A stretch of 64,000 nucleotides of DNA from Herbaspirillum sp. GW103 (GCF_000261365.1 NZ_AJVC01000004.1:372001-436000); one strand, 5' to 3'. Shown: positions 52,924 through 62,775, numbered from the stretch's first letter. Program-made: numbers and translations. The notes: generated by a model from the letters alone, not told the origin.

Positions 52924-53909
52924 TGAACGTCCCCACCCAACAAGAGATCATGGCGGTACCGGAGAATGGCAAGCCGTCCTTCCATATCGCCTTTTGCGTC
53001 GACAACAATTATTTCCGCGCCATGGGCGGCACCATCGCCTCCATCGTGGCCAATAATCCGGACCAGCATTTCACCTTCCACGTGCTGGCCTTCGAGGTGT
53101 CCGAAGACCATCAGCGGCGCCTGAAGCAACTGGAATCGATGTATCGGGTCAAGACCGAGTTGCATCAGTTAAGGCTGGAAGACTTCGCCCAGTTCTCGCA
53201 TTTCCTCGGCCATTCCCACTATTCGCTGTCGATCTTCACGCGCCTGGTCATCCCCACGGTACTGGCCAAGCTTACCGACCGGGTGCTCTACCTGGATGCC
53301 GATATCCTCTGCTTCAACCGCCTCGATGAACTGGTGAACATGGATATCGCTCAGGAGATCGCCGTGGTGGTGCCGGATGCACCGGTCACGCTGCAGCGTC
53401 GCGTGGCAGCGTTGGGGCTGGCGCACAACGAGTATTTCAACGGCGGCGTGATCTTCATCAATATCCCCAGATGGCTGGCGGAGGATATTACGTCCAAGAC
53501 CCTGGATGCACTGCTCAACAGCAAGACCGACATGCGCTTCCCTGACCAGGATGCGCTCAACATGGTCCTTAACGGCCGCGCGCGCTATTTGTCGCCGAAG
53601 TGGAACTACCTGTATGACCTGATCCACGACCTGAACGTGAACAAGTTCGCCCTCAAGCCCGTAGGCAAGGCCATCTTCGTGCACTTCGCCGGTGCCGTGA
53701 AGCCGTGGGCGGCATGGAGTCGGCACGAAGCCTGCACGCTATTCCGGCGCTACTTGGATATCTCGCCCTGGGCCGATATGGCGCTGGACCAGGCGCCGCG
53801 CAATACCAAGGAGCTGCGCATGCACTCGCGCTTCATGTACCGGCAGGGACGCCCGCTGGAAAGCCTGAAGTGGTATCTGCGCTACCTGCGCAAACGCCGC
53901 GCCCGCTGA
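52923..53909 (+). CDS. Glycosyltransferase family 8 protein (LPS glycosyltransferase)
   Basis: A 328-residue retaining glycosyltransferase. The N-terminal nucleotide-sugar domain has HIAFCVDNNYFRAMGGTIAS, the metal-binding DxD in RVLYLDADILCF (about 118), FNGGVIFINIPRW and FPDQDALNMVLNGR; then FVHFAGAVKPW and a basic C-terminus (YLRYLRKRRAR) likely to hold it at the membrane. GT8 enzymes of this kind (WaaI, WaaJ, LgtC) add glucose or galactose to the core. A clear paralogue lies at 56392-57384 on the other strand. Confidence 0.86.
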   Translation: MNVPTQQEIMAVPENGKPSFHIAFCVDNNYFRAMGGTIASIVANNPDQHFTFHVLAFEVSEDHQRRLKQLESMYRVKTELHQLRLEDFAQFSHFLGHSHYSLSIFTRLVIPTVLAKLTDRVLYLDADILCFNRLDELVNMDIAQEIAVVVPDAPVTLQRRVAALGLAHNEYFNGGVIFINIPRWLAEDITSKTLDALLNSKTDMRFPDQDALNMVLNGRARYLSPKWNYLYDLIHDLNVNKFALKPVGKAIFVHFAGAVKPWAAWSRHEACTLFRRYLDISPWADMALDQAPRNTKELRMHSRFMYRQGRPLESLKWYLRYLRKRRAR

Positions 53910-53971
53910 TCACTGCAGGGCTCCTACGCATACTTTGATCAACCAGAAGAACAGAATTACACGCTTTCGTC

Positions 53972-55009
53972 ATGCCGATCACCAGCAAGCATATTCTCAT
54001 CAGTCGCACCGACAACATCGGCGACATCGTGCTGACCCTGCCCATGGCAGCGCGCCTGAGGCAACTCAATCCGGGCGTGAAGATCAGCCTGCTGTGTCGC
54101 CGCTATGCGGCCGACGTGGTGCGCTATTGCAACGACATCGATGAAGTGGTGGAAGAAGAAGAGGTGGCCGATGATCTTTACGGCTTCCTGCGCGGCAGCG
54201 ACATCGATACCGTGATTCTGGCCCAGCCCAACCGTGAACTTGCCAAAGCCGCTTTTTTGGCGCGCGTGAAACACCGTATCGGCAATGCGCGCCAGAAGGT
54301 GTACCAGCTAATCTACTGCAATGACCGGGTACGCTTCAGCAAGGGCCTGTCGGAGAACCACGAGTCGCAGATCAATTTCGAGTTCCTGCGGCCCTATGGC
54401 GACAACCACATTCCGAACCGCCAAGAGATTCCCGACCATTACCATTTCACCGTGCCGCACGATGCGGAGATCGCGGCCGGTTTTGCGCCTTACCGCTTCA
54501 ACCTGATCCTGCACGCCAAGTCCAACGGGCATGGCCGCGAGTGGCCGGTGGATTACTACATTGCGCTGGCTCACACGCTGGGGCAGCATCCCGGAGTGCA
54601 GATCTGGCTGACCGGCAGCGCCGGTGAAGGCGAATGGCTGCAGCAGAATGCGGTTGCCCTGCTGGCCCTGCCAAATGTCATCAATACCTGCGGCAGCATG
54701 AGCCTGGCGCGACTGACCCAATTCATTGCGCAGGCCGATGGATTGATCGCCAGTGGTACCGGTCCGCTGCACCTGTCGGCGGCCATCGGCCAGCGTACAC
54801 TGGGCCTGTTTCCGCCGACCCGCCCCATGCATCCGGGACGCTGGGCGGCCTTGGGCAAGCGCGCCAGCAATCTGTGCACAGACCAGGCGCCTTGCACTGG
54901 CTGCGAGAAACTACGCATCATGACCTGCGACTGCATGCGCAAGATCACCCCGGACCAGGTGCTCGCTGTGGTCGCACGCTGGGTCGAGGAAAAGAAGGCG
55001 GGTGCCTGA
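53972..55009 (+). CDS. Glycosyltransferase family 9 protein with cysteine cluster
   Basis: A 345-residue GT9 enzyme. The N-terminal ILISRTDNIGDIVLTLPMAA is the classical heptosyltransferase start, with NIGD for the acceptor-side loop; the C-terminal half has LTGSAGEGEW and ADGLIASGTGPLHLSAAIGQ. After this, five cysteines are packed in about 25 residues (NLC, APC, TGC, MTC, DCM; about 300-323), absent from the other GT9 protein here, suggesting a metal site. It ends convergently, 21 bases from the next gene's stop. Confidence 0.84.
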   Translation: MPITSKHILISRTDNIGDIVLTLPMAARLRQLNPGVKISLLCRRYAADVVRYCNDIDEVVEEEEVADDLYGFLRGSDIDTVILAQPNRELAKAAFLARVKHRIGNARQKVYQLIYCNDRVRFSKGLSENHESQINFEFLRPYGDNHIPNRQEIPDHYHFTVPHDAEIAAGFAPYRFNLILHAKSNGHGREWPVDYYIALAHTLGQHPGVQIWLTGSAGEGEWLQQNAVALLALPNVINTCGSMSLARLTQFIAQADGLIASGTGPLHLSAAIGQRTLGLFPPTRPMHPGRWAALGKRASNLCTDQAPCTGCEKLRIMTCDCMRKITPDQVLAVVARWVEEKKAGA

Positions 55010-55030
55010 GCTCCCGCTCAGTGCAATCAC

Positions 55031-56272
55031 TCAGGCGTTCGCTTGCAACTGCTGCTGGCGTTTGAGGATGCAAGTCAGGCAGTAGGCGATGCCGATGCCG
55101 TAGAAGGGATAGCATTCCCACCACAGGAAGACCACGTCCACCAACCCCAGCACCATGAAACCGGCCACCAGCGACAAGCCCATGGCTGCACTACTGCGGA
55201 TCTCGCGATCAGTATGGCGGCACTGGCGTGCAAACATCCATAGCGGCACCAGATAGATGGCCAGCAGGGCCAATGCGCCCATACTGCCCAGGCGCACCAT
55301 CATGAACAGCATCTCATTGTGGGAATGCGGAAAGGTCGCGGCCTGGGTCGTGATGATCTTGCGGTCAGCCAGTTCCTCCAGCGCCGTCTGGTAGCGGTCG
55401 ATGCCTACGCCCACCAGCGGATGTTCCTTGAAAAGGACCCAGGAACCGTTCCACAACTGTAGCCGGGTTCCCAGGGAAGTATCTTTATCAGAGCCGGCAG
55501 AATACTGCTGCAGGTCCACCTGTGCCGCGATCATGCGCTCTTTGATCGAATGGCCGAACGTCAGGCTCGCTGCCACGATCACCACGAACACGCCGAGCGC
55601 GGCCAGCTTGTAACTGCGCCTGATATGCTTCAGGGCCATGCTGGAAATGGCCGCATAGACGGGGATGGTCATCCATACGCCGCGCGAGCCCGACAGGTAA
55701 GCCATGTAAAGGCCCGCGCAAAGCCCCGCCAATTTGCTGAAGGTGACCAGCCGGGAGTCTGAATGAGTCCAGCCCAGCGACAGCATGCCGAAGACGCCGA
55801 GCAGCAATCCCATATGGGCACAGATGATGATGGGAATGAAGTCCGTCCCGTAGCGATCATTGCCGCCGTCGGAAAGCACATACATCTTGATCAGGGTCAA
55901 CATGGCGCCCAGCACGATTGGCCATTGCAACTGCTTCAAATACTCCAGCGGGAGGAACAGCATCAGCCAGAACATGAAGAGGAACAAGGCCAGACGACTC
56001 TGCGCGTCATACGCCCGGCTGGCGTAATGGCCCGTGACGAGCTGATTGATCAGTACCGCGACCAGGGGCAAGGCCATGGACAGCGACACCATCCAGTACT
56101 TGCGCAGGAAGGACGGGAAACTCCATCCTTCAGGGCGCAGGCCAAGGGCTGCAGTTGCCATGCCGGTCAATACCATCAGGCTATAGGTGACGCCAGCCGA
56201 GCGGTCGATGACGAGCGCAAATGCGAAAAAGAAAGCGAACAGCAAGGCGACAAAATATTTCAGGTAACGCAA
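55031..56272 (-). CDS. O-antigen ligase family membrane protein (WaaL-like)
   Basis: A 413-residue protein with about 12 helices. AYLSGSRGVWMTIPVYA precedes a large periplasmic loop and TFPHSHNEMLFMMVRLGSMG follows it, the Arg and His regions typical of the Wzy_C/WaaL fold. No ATG lies near the front; the TTG at 56272 has GGAG six bases upstream and gives MRYLKYFVALLFAFFF, while longer readings overlap the glycosyltransferase upstream. With GT8 and GT9 genes around it, it is the better WaaL candidate of the two ligase-family genes, but the roles could be swapped. Confidence 0.82.
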   Translation of the reverse strand: MRYLKYFVALLFAFFFAFALVIDRSAGVTYSLMVLTGMATAALGLRPEGWSFPSFLRKYWMVSLSMALPLVAVLINQLVTGHYASRAYDAQSRLALFLFMFWLMLFLPLEYLKQLQWPIVLGAMLTLIKMYVLSDGGNDRYGTDFIPIIICAHMGLLLGVFGMLSLGWTHSDSRLVTFSKLAGLCAGLYMAYLSGSRGVWMTIPVYAAISSMALKHIRRSYKLAALGVFVVIVAASLTFGHSIKERMIAAQVDLQQYSAGSDKDTSLGTRLQLWNGSWVLFKEHPLVGVGIDRYQTALEELADRKIITTQAATFPHSHNEMLFMMVRLGSMGALALLAIYLVPLWMFARQCRHTDREIRSSAAMGLSLVAGFMVLGLVDVVFLWWECYPFYGIGIAYCLTCILKRQQQLQANA

Positions 56273-56391
56273 GGAAGACTCCAGATGTCCAGCATTGAAA
56301 TTCGACTTGCCAAGATCGTCAAGCAAGCCTCGGACCGCCAACGGGCAGGTCCAACCGAGTAGATAAACGGATCGGGGGCATGTACCCTGTT

Positions 56392-57384
56392 TCAGCGCTT
56401 TTTCGATGCTGAACGTTTGCGCAGATAGCGCAAGTGCATGCAAATGCCCTCTTTCCATCTGCCATGCTTCATCAGCGACTTGGAATACAGCTTGAATTCA
56501 CGCGCGGTACGCGGCGGATCCAGAGGCATGTCGCTCCAGGACGACCTGTCCTGTACTTGCAAGAACACTTTCCGGGCATCGTGCAGGCACCAGTCCTGCC
56601 ACGGCTTGACGGGGCCGGTGAAATGCATGAACACGACCTGAGGCGGCACCACCAGTTCACTTTCCCCACGGCTGGTGTAGTCGACCAGGTGATAGCGGGT
56701 GTTCCATTCGTCGCCAATGTAGACCACCCGACCATTGAGCGCCACGTTGAGCGCATCTTGGTCGGCAAAGAGCAGTTGCTGCGTGGACAGTACCGTCAAG
56801 GCACGGGTCTGTACATCCGCCCTGATCCATTCCGGCACATTGATGAGCATCACCCCGGCGTTGAAGTACTCCGGCTTGGCCAGGCCCAGCGTGGCGATCT
56901 GGGTCTTGGCCGTCGTCGACACCTCGTCATGCACGGCCGCCGCAATGGCGCCATCGAGCTCGATGGCGTGCAACGCCGCGATGCTGCCGAAGCACAGCAG
57001 ATCGGCATCAAGGTAAAGAACGCGGTCGGAGATGCCGTGCAGCAGATTGGGAATCAGCAGGCGGATGAACGTCCCAAGCTGATGCTGGGCGAAGCAGGGA
57101 AAAGCACGGAAGGCGTCCAGCATGTGAGCATCCAGCAGATGCGTACGAATGTCCAGGTCATACCTCTGCGCCAGCCGGTCGAGACGGTTGCGGCTATCTT
57201 CGGAGACTGCGAACGCAAAGACGTGGAAGACAAAACGCTGCTGTGCATTGTGTTGCAGCAGCGAAACTATGGCCGCACCCATACCGCGGAAATAGCCGCT
57301 GTCCACGCCGAAGGCCACGTGCAGCGCCCCACCCGCGCTGCCTTGGGGGACATTGCCGCCCCCGGTTTCTGATGTTGTTTTCAT
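56392..57384 (-). CDS. Glycosyltransferase family 8 protein (paralogue of the 52.9-kb gene)
   Basis: A 330-residue retaining glycosyltransferase with the same plan as its paralogue: LHVAFGVDSGYFRGMGAAIV, DxD in RVLYLDADLLCF, FNAGVMLINVPEW, FADQDALNVALNGR and VFMHFTGPVKPW, ending HLRYLRKRSASKKR. The start is uncertain: ATG 57384 or GTG 57396, neither with a good ribosome site; an N-terminal Gly/Ser linker precedes the domain. It is followed leftwards by the ligase-family gene and probably acts in LPS core assembly. Confidence 0.85.
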   Translation of the reverse strand: MKTTSETGGGNVPQGSAGGALHVAFGVDSGYFRGMGAAIVSLLQHNAQQRFVFHVFAFAVSEDSRNRLDRLAQRYDLDIRTHLLDAHMLDAFRAFPCFAQHQLGTFIRLLIPNLLHGISDRVLYLDADLLCFGSIAALHAIELDGAIAAAVHDEVSTTAKTQIATLGLAKPEYFNAGVMLINVPEWIRADVQTRALTVLSTQQLLFADQDALNVALNGRVVYIGDEWNTRYHLVDYTSRGESELVVPPQVVFMHFTGPVKPWQDWCLHDARKVFLQVQDRSSWSDMPLDPPRTAREFKLYSKSLMKHGRWKEGICMHLRYLRKRSASKKR

Positions 57385-57453
57385 TGTTGGTTGCACGGCT
57401 TGTCACCGTTGTCTGTGTTTTGCTTATCGGGCTTGCTATTTCATTGATCGATT

Positions 57454-60400
57454 TCAGTATTCGACGACGACGGCTTCCTTCCCAAACGACGCCACCAGCG
57501 TCGACTGCAGACTGTCGCTGGGATTGACGCGCCAGGCATCGCCCAGCACCACCTCGCAGGCCGCATCGGCCTGGCGATAGCGCATCACAAAGGGCAGGCC
57601 CTGCTCCTGGCGATGCGCAGCCAGCGTATCGCGCAGGTGATTCGGGTCGATCGCCTTGTTGAGCGACACCACCATGCGTACGCCATACTGGATGCGCGCC
57701 GCGCCCAGGTCCATGACCTTGTCGGCGGCCACCCGCAGGCCGCCATTGAAACGGTCTTCCGACACCTTGCCCGAGACCACCAGCAATTCGTCTTCCTTGA
57801 TGAGATGCTTGAAGGGCTCGAAGAGTTCGTTGTAGATCGTGGCTTCGATCACGCCCGTGCCATCGTCGAGCGTGCAGATCACCAGCTTGCCGCGCTGGGT
57901 CATCTGCACCCGCACCCCGGTGATGATGCCGGCCAGGCTGCGCGGCTCCCACGAAGGTTCCAGGCTGGCGATCTTGGTGCGCACGAAGCGGCGCACTTCC
58001 TTTTCGTAGGCCGAGAACAGATGGCCGGAGAGATAGAAGCCCAAGGCGCCCTTCTCTTCGGTCAGGCGCTGCTTGTCGCTCCAGGGCGGTACCTGCACGT
58101 ATTCCAGCGGCGCTTCCAAGTCGCTGTCGTCACCGCCGAAGAGGCTGACCTGGTTGGCCGATTTCTCGGCCTGCTCGGCACTTTCCCAGGCCAGGTTGAC
58201 CGAGGCCTGCAAAATCGCGCGGTCGACCTTGAAGCAGTCGAAGGCACCGGCGCGAATCAGCGAATCGATAGTACGACGATTGATCTGCTTCTTGTCCACC
58301 CGCTTGGCGAAGTCGAACAGGTCCTTGAAGGGGCCGCTCTTGCGCGCCTCCAGGATGGCTTCGATGGCGTTCTGACCGGCACCCTTGACGGCACCCAAGC
58401 CATAGCGGATCTGGGTGGCCTTCTTGCCCGGCTCGCCCACCGGCATGAAGCGGTAGTCGGACTTGTTGATGTCCGGCGGCAGGATGGCCAGCTTGCAGAT
58501 GTCGATCGCATCCTCGATCAGGATCTTGACCTTGTCCGTATCTTCCATGGCCAGCGACAAGTTGGCGGCCATGAACGCGGCGGGGTGATGCGCCTTCAGG
58601 TAGGCGGTGTAGTAGGACAGCAGCGCATAGGCGGCCGCGTGCGACTTGTTGAAGCCGTAGCCGGCGAACTTTTCCATCAAGTCGAAGATCTCGTCGGCCT
58701 TGGCCTGGTCCAGCCCGTTCTTGGCCGCGCCTTCGCGGAACAGTTCACGGTGCTTGGCCATTTCCTCGGCCTTCTTCTTGCCCATCGCCCGGCGCAGCAA
58801 GTCGGCGCCGCCCAGCGAGTAGCCGCCGATCACCTGCGCCATCTGCATCACCTGCTCCTGGTAGACCATGATGCCGTAGGTCTCGGAGAGGATGCCCTCG
58901 GTACGCGGGTCAGGATAGTCGAAGGCTTCGCCGTGCTTGCGCTTGCAGAAGTCGGGGATCAGGTCCATCGGGCCCGGACGGTACAGCGCCACCAGGGCGA
59001 TGATGTCCTCGAAGCGGTCGGGACGTGCGTCCTTCAACATGCCCTGCATGCCGCGGCTTTCCAGCTGGAACACGGCGACCGTCTTGGCCTTGGTCAGCAG
59101 CTCATAGGACGGCCGGTCATCCAGCGGCAACTTGGCCAGATCGAAATCGGCCATGGCCGGATCGAGCATGCGGATGTAGCGTACCGCACGGTCAAGGATG
59201 GTCAGCGTGGTCAAGCCCAGGAAGTCGAACTTCACCAGGCCGACGGCTTCCACGTCGTCCTTGTCGTATTGCGAGACCACGCCCGAGTCGCCACCCTGGG
59301 TGTAAAGCGGGCAGAAATCGGTCAGCTTGCCGGGTGCGATCAGCACGCCACCGGCGTGCATGCCGATGTTGCGGGCGATGCCTTCGACCTGCTGGGCCAG
59401 GCCCATCAGCTGCTTGACCTCTTCCTCGTTTTCCAGGCGCTCCTTCAACAGGGGCTCTTCCTCGATGGCGTCGGCCAGGGTGACCAGCTTGCCCGGCTTG
59501 AAGGGGATCAGCTTGGAGATGCCATCGCAGAAGTTGTAGCCCAGGTCCAGCACGCGGCCCACGTCGCGCACCGCGCCCTTGGCGGCCATGGTACCGAAGG
59601 TGGCGATCTGCGAGACCGCATCCTTGCCGTAGCGGTCCTTCACGTACTGGATCACGCGGTCGCGGCCTTCCTGGCAGAAGTCGATGTCGAAGTCGGGCAT
59701 CGAGACGCGTTCCGGGTTCAGGAAACGTTCGAACAGCAGGTTGTAGCGTAGCGGGTCGAGGTCGGTAATCAACAGGCAATACGCCACCAGTGAACCGGCA
59801 CCCGAGCCCCGGCCGGGGCCGACCGGCACGCCATTGTTCTTGGCCCACTGGATGAAGTCGGCCACGATCAGGAAGTAGCCCGGGAACTTCATCTTGATGA
59901 TGGTGCTGTTCTCGAACTCCAGGCGCGCCTCGTAACGGGGCCGCTGCTTCTCGCGTTCGGCTTCGTCGGGGAACAGCTCCTTCAGGCGCACTTCCAGGCC
60001 GGCCTTGGTCTGGGCTACCAGGAAATCGTCGATGCTCATGCCGTCCGGCGTGGGGAAATCCGGCAGTTGCGGCTTGCCCAGTTGCAGCACCAGGTTGCAG
60101 CGCTTGGCGATTTCGACGGTATTGGCTATCGCACCCGGCAGGTCGGCGAACAGCTCTGCCATCTCGGCCTGCGACTTGAAATATTGCTGCTCGTTGAAGC
60201 GCTTCACCCGGCGCGCATTGGCCATGATCTCGCCTTCGGCGATGCAGGTGCGGGCTTCGTGGGCGATGAATTCCTCAGGGCTCTGGAACTGGATCGGATG
60301 CGTGGCCACGCAAGGCAGGCCCAGCTTGGCACCCAGGGCCACGCTCTGGCGCACCTGCAGTTCCATGTTGGCCTGGCCGGCGCGTTGCAGTTCCAGATAG

Positions 60401-60912
60401 AAGGCGCCGGGGAAAATCTCGGCCCAGCGGCGCGCGCAGGCTTCGGCCTGGGCCAGGTTGCCGTTGTCGATGGCCTGGCCGATGTCGCCCATGCCGGCCC
60501 CGGACAGGGCGATGAGGCCGTTGCCGCCATCCTGGTGGCGCAGCGCGTCCAGCCATTCCATGCGCACTTCGGCGCGGCCCTTGTATTGGTTGTTCAGCCA
60601 GGCTTGGGACAATACTTCACACAGTTGCAGGTAGCCATGACGACTCTTGATCAGGACCAGCAGGCGGAAGGGCTTTTCGCGGTCGGCGTCGTTGGTGATC
60701 CACAGGTCGCAGCCGGCAATGGGCTTGACGCCCTTGCCGCGCGCTTCCTTGTAGAAACGCACCATGCAGAACAGGTTGGCGAGGTCGGTCACCGCCAGGG
60801 CGGCCTGTCCATCCTTGGCGGCGGCCTTGACGATATCGTCGATACGCACCAGCCCATCGACGATGGAGTACTCCGAGTGCATACGGAGGTGTACAAATTG
60901 CGGGGTAGTCAT
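57454..60912 (-). CDS. dnaE: DNA polymerase III alpha subunit
   Basis: The 1152-residue replicative polymerase (E. coli 1160). An N-terminal PHP domain begins FVHLRMHSEYSIVDGLV; the polymerase core shows GPGRGSGAGSLVAYCL and MPDFDIDFCQEGRDRVI with catalytic Asp residues; then the tandem helix-hairpin-helix and OB-fold regions (GIITGVRVQMTQRGK) and a C-terminal tau-binding end. It is the DnaE1 type, not the error-prone DnaE2, judging by the full PHP domain and length. It lies upstream of the GT8 gene on the same strand with about 70 bases between. Confidence 0.97.
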   Translation of the reverse strand: MTTPQFVHLRMHSEYSIVDGLVRIDDIVKAAAKDGQAALAVTDLANLFCMVRFYKEARGKGVKPIAGCDLWITNDADREKPFRLLVLIKSRHGYLQLCEVLSQAWLNNQYKGRAEVRMEWLDALRHQDGGNGLIALSGAGMGDIGQAIDNGNLAQAEACARRWAEIFPGAFYLELQRAGQANMELQVRQSVALGAKLGLPCVATHPIQFQSPEEFIAHEARTCIAEGEIMANARRVKRFNEQQYFKSQAEMAELFADLPGAIANTVEIAKRCNLVLQLGKPQLPDFPTPDGMSIDDFLVAQTKAGLEVRLKELFPDEAEREKQRPRYEARLEFENSTIIKMKFPGYFLIVADFIQWAKNNGVPVGPGRGSGAGSLVAYCLLITDLDPLRYNLLFERFLNPERVSMPDFDIDFCQEGRDRVIQYVKDRYGKDAVSQIATFGTMAAKGAVRDVGRVLDLGYNFCDGISKLIPFKPGKLVTLADAIEEEPLLKERLENEEEVKQLMGLAQQVEGIARNIGMHAGGVLIAPGKLTDFCPLYTQGGDSGVVSQYDKDDVEAVGLVKFDFLGLTTLTILDRAVRYIRMLDPAMADFDLAKLPLDDRPSYELLTKAKTVAVFQLESRGMQGMLKDARPDRFEDIIALVALYRPGPMDLIPDFCKRKHGEAFDYPDPRTEGILSETYGIMVYQEQVMQMAQVIGGYSLGGADLLRRAMGKKKAEEMAKHRELFREGAAKNGLDQAKADEIFDLMEKFAGYGFNKSHAAAYALLSYYTAYLKAHHPAAFMAANLSLAMEDTDKVKILIEDAIDICKLAILPPDINKSDYRFMPVGEPGKKATQIRYGLGAVKGAGQNAIEAILEARKSGPFKDLFDFAKRVDKKQINRRTIDSLIRAGAFDCFKVDRAILQASVNLAWESAEQAEKSANQVSLFGGDDSDLEAPLEYVQVPPWSDKQRLTEEKGALGFYLSGHLFSAYEKEVRRFVRTKIASLEPSWEPRSLAGIITGVRVQMTQRGKLVICTLDDGTGVIEATIYNELFEPFKHLIKEDELLVVSGKVSEDRFNGGLRVAADKVMDLGAARIQYGVRMVVSLNKAIDPNHLRDTLAAHRQEQGLPFVMRYRQADAACEVVLGDAWRVNPSDSLQSTLVASFGKEAVVVEY

Positions 60913-61088
60913 AGGGTAGCCATTTTACCGGAGCTTGCGATCCTGACCGATTCCGTTTGATCTCGATTTGTGAGAAATATGAAGACTTTACACAAATCCA
61001 ATCCGGGTCAAGCGACCGACCGCCTTGATCTGCATCAGAGAAGCTCAAGGCGTACGCCAAATAACTGCGGCCACCCGGACCACACGGT

Positions 61089-61094
61089 TATAAT
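61089..61094 (+). promoter_or_regulatory. -10 box of trhO
   Basis: A perfect TATAAT 37 bases before the ATG at 61132. No clear -35 box. Confidence 0.55.
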
Positions 61095-61131
61095 GCTGAC
61101 GATTCAAAGACTTACAGTTGAGTACGCCATC

Positions 61132-62013
61132 ATGCAGTCCCCGCAGACCCCCTACGTCAACATCGCCGCCTACAAGTTCATCAGCTTCGATGACACCGCT
61201 GAAAAGCGTCCGGCTTTCCTGGAAATTTGCCAGAGGAACAATCTTCGTGGCACCGTGATCCTGAGCCCGGAAGGCATCAACCTCTTCCTGGCCGGCCTGC
61301 GCCATGAAATCGACGCCTTCCTGGCCTGGTTGCGCGCCGATGCGCGATTTACCGACCTGATCGTCAAGGAAAGCTATTCCGAGAAGCAGCCCTTCACCCG
61401 CATGCTGGTGAAACTGAAGGCTGAGATCATCACCATGAAGCATCCGCTGATCAAGCCTGAGCTGGGTCGTGCGCCTTTCGTGGAAGCCAGGGAACTCAAG
61501 CGCTGGCTGGACCAGGGGCACGACGACGAAGGTCGTCCGGTGGTGATGGTGGATACCCGCAATGGCTTCGAGGTCGATGTGGGTACGTTTGACAACACGG
61601 TGGACTACCGCATCAGCAAGTTCACCGAATTCCCGCAGGTGATCGAGGAGCACAAGGCCGATTTCGAAGGCAAGACCGTGGTCACCTTCTGCACCGGCGG
61701 CATTCGTTGCGAAAAGGCTGCAATTCATATGCAGAACATCGGCTATGACCATGTCTACCAGCTCGAAGGCGGCATCCTGAAGTATTTCGAGGATGTCGGC
61801 GGTGCCCATTACAACGGCGACTGCTTCGTTTTCGACTATCGCACTGCCCTGAGCCCGGAACTGAAGGAAACCCAGACCGTCCAATGCTTCGCCTGCCGCG
61901 CCGTGGTCACCCCGCGTGAACAGATCTCGCCGGATTACGTGCCGGGCAAGTCCTGTCCGCATTGCGCGCCCAGGCAGCGCGCAGCGCAGCAAGCCAGTTC
62001 TGCCGCCGCCTGA
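61132..62013 (+). CDS. trhO: tRNA uridine(34) hydroxylase (rhodanese-related, YceA)
   Basis: A 293-residue enzyme that hydroxylates U34 of certain tRNAs using O2, the first step to 5-methoxyuridine or cmo5U. The N-terminal acylphosphatase-like domain (about 1-110) has [17 protein letters not shown]; the rhodanese domain (about 120-225) has [17 protein letters not shown] and the active loop [14 protein letters not shown], with the catalytic Cys; the C-terminal CFAC and CPHC pairs form a probable zinc site. The ATG at 61132 is chosen because the earlier ATG codons lie at or before the TATAAT box. Confidence 0.94.
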   Translation: MQSPQTPYVNIAAYKFISFDDTAEKRPAFLEICQRNNLRGTVILSPEGINLFLAGLRHEIDAFLAWLRADARFTDLIVKESYSEKQPFTRMLVKLKAEIITMKHPLIKPELGRAPFVEARELKRWLDQGHDDEGRPVVMVDTRNGFEVDVGTFDNTVDYRISKFTEFPQVIEEHKADFEGKTVVTFCTGGIRCEKAAIHMQNIGYDHVYQLEGGILKYFEDVGGAHYNGDCFVFDYRTALSPELKETQTVQCFACRAVVTPREQISPDYVPGKSCPHCAPRQRAAQQASSAAA

Positions 62014-62034
62014 CCGCTGTCCTGCCCGGCAACG

Positions 62035-62065
62035 AAAAAGCCGACCCCGCGAGGTCGGCTTTTTT
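62035..62065. terminator. Bidirectional terminator between trhO and the flavodoxin gene
   Basis: AAAAAGCCGACC pairs with GGTCGGCTTTTT across CCGCGA, with T-runs on both strands. Confidence 0.92.
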
Positions 62066-62098
62066 ACATCTTCAGAATTGCAATGCAGACAATGAATC

Positions 62099-62674
62099 TT
62101 ATTTCTTGAACTTGGCCGCCGTTTCCACCACGCGCGCACCGAACAGCTTGGCTGTTTCCAGGTCGCCCGGCAGCGGGCCTTCTTCCGGCGAGGAGTCCGA
62201 CGGGCTTTGCGCCATCAGGCCCGAGAAGGAACCGACGAAGTTGATGTCATTGCGCTGGGCAGCCTTGCTGTTGGCAGGCATCAGGCCGGTGCCGACCCAG
62301 ATCATGCTGTGCTGCATGCCCAGCGTGAACAGGTAATGCAGGGTCGAGAGCTTGTCGCCGTTCATGGTGGCCGAGTTGGTGAAGGCGGCACCGACCTTGT
62401 CCTTCCACTTCTGGCTGAACCAGGGCTTGGAGGAGGCGTCGGCGAACTTCTTGAACTGCCAGGAGACCGTGCCCATGTAGGTCGGCGAACCGAAGATGAT
62501 GGCATCGGCCGCATCCAGGCTGGCCCACTGTGCATCGGTGATGGTGCCTTCGGCACTGATGGCGATCAGCTCGACATCGGCGCCGGCAACGCCTGCCGCG
62601 CCAGCCTGCACGGCTTCGGCCTGCTTCTTGGTGTGGCCGTAGCCGGAGTGGTAAACGATGGCAACTTTGGTCAT
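62099..62674 (-). CDS. Flavodoxin family protein / NAD(P)H:quinone oxidoreductase (WrbA-like)
   Basis: A 191-residue FMN-binding protein. The phosphate loop is VAIVYHSGYGHTKKQAEAV (about 4-22), with IIFGSPTYMGTVSWQFKKFAD (second FMN loop, Thr-Tyr-Met-Gly) and GAAFTNSATMNGDK. It is close to WrbA but shorter at the C-terminus. The likely reaction is two-electron quinone reduction in oxidative stress. AAGGAAT precedes the ATG. It follows the pirin gene on the same strand by about 100 bases, and both are divergent from a LysR gene. Confidence 0.88.
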   Translation of the reverse strand: MTKVAIVYHSGYGHTKKQAEAVQAGAAGVAGADVELIAISAEGTITDAQWASLDAADAIIFGSPTYMGTVSWQFKKFADASSKPWFSQKWKDKVGAAFTNSATMNGDKLSTLHYLFTLGMQHSMIWVGTGLMPANSKAAQRNDINFVGSFSGLMAQSPSDSSPEEGPLPGDLETAKLFGARVVETAAKFKK

Positions 62675-62775
62675 GACGAAATTCCTTCTCTAGAGAGTGA
62701 AGTGACGCGGGGAAAACCGCCGGTGTGATCGGTACCGGCGGGCTTGCTACTGCAACCCTGCCTGCGCTGAAATGC

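Noticed and set aside
57613..59751. 712-residue rightward frame opposite dnaE
   Set aside because: Antisense shadow of a highly conserved gene; His/Gln/Val-rich, no ribosome site.
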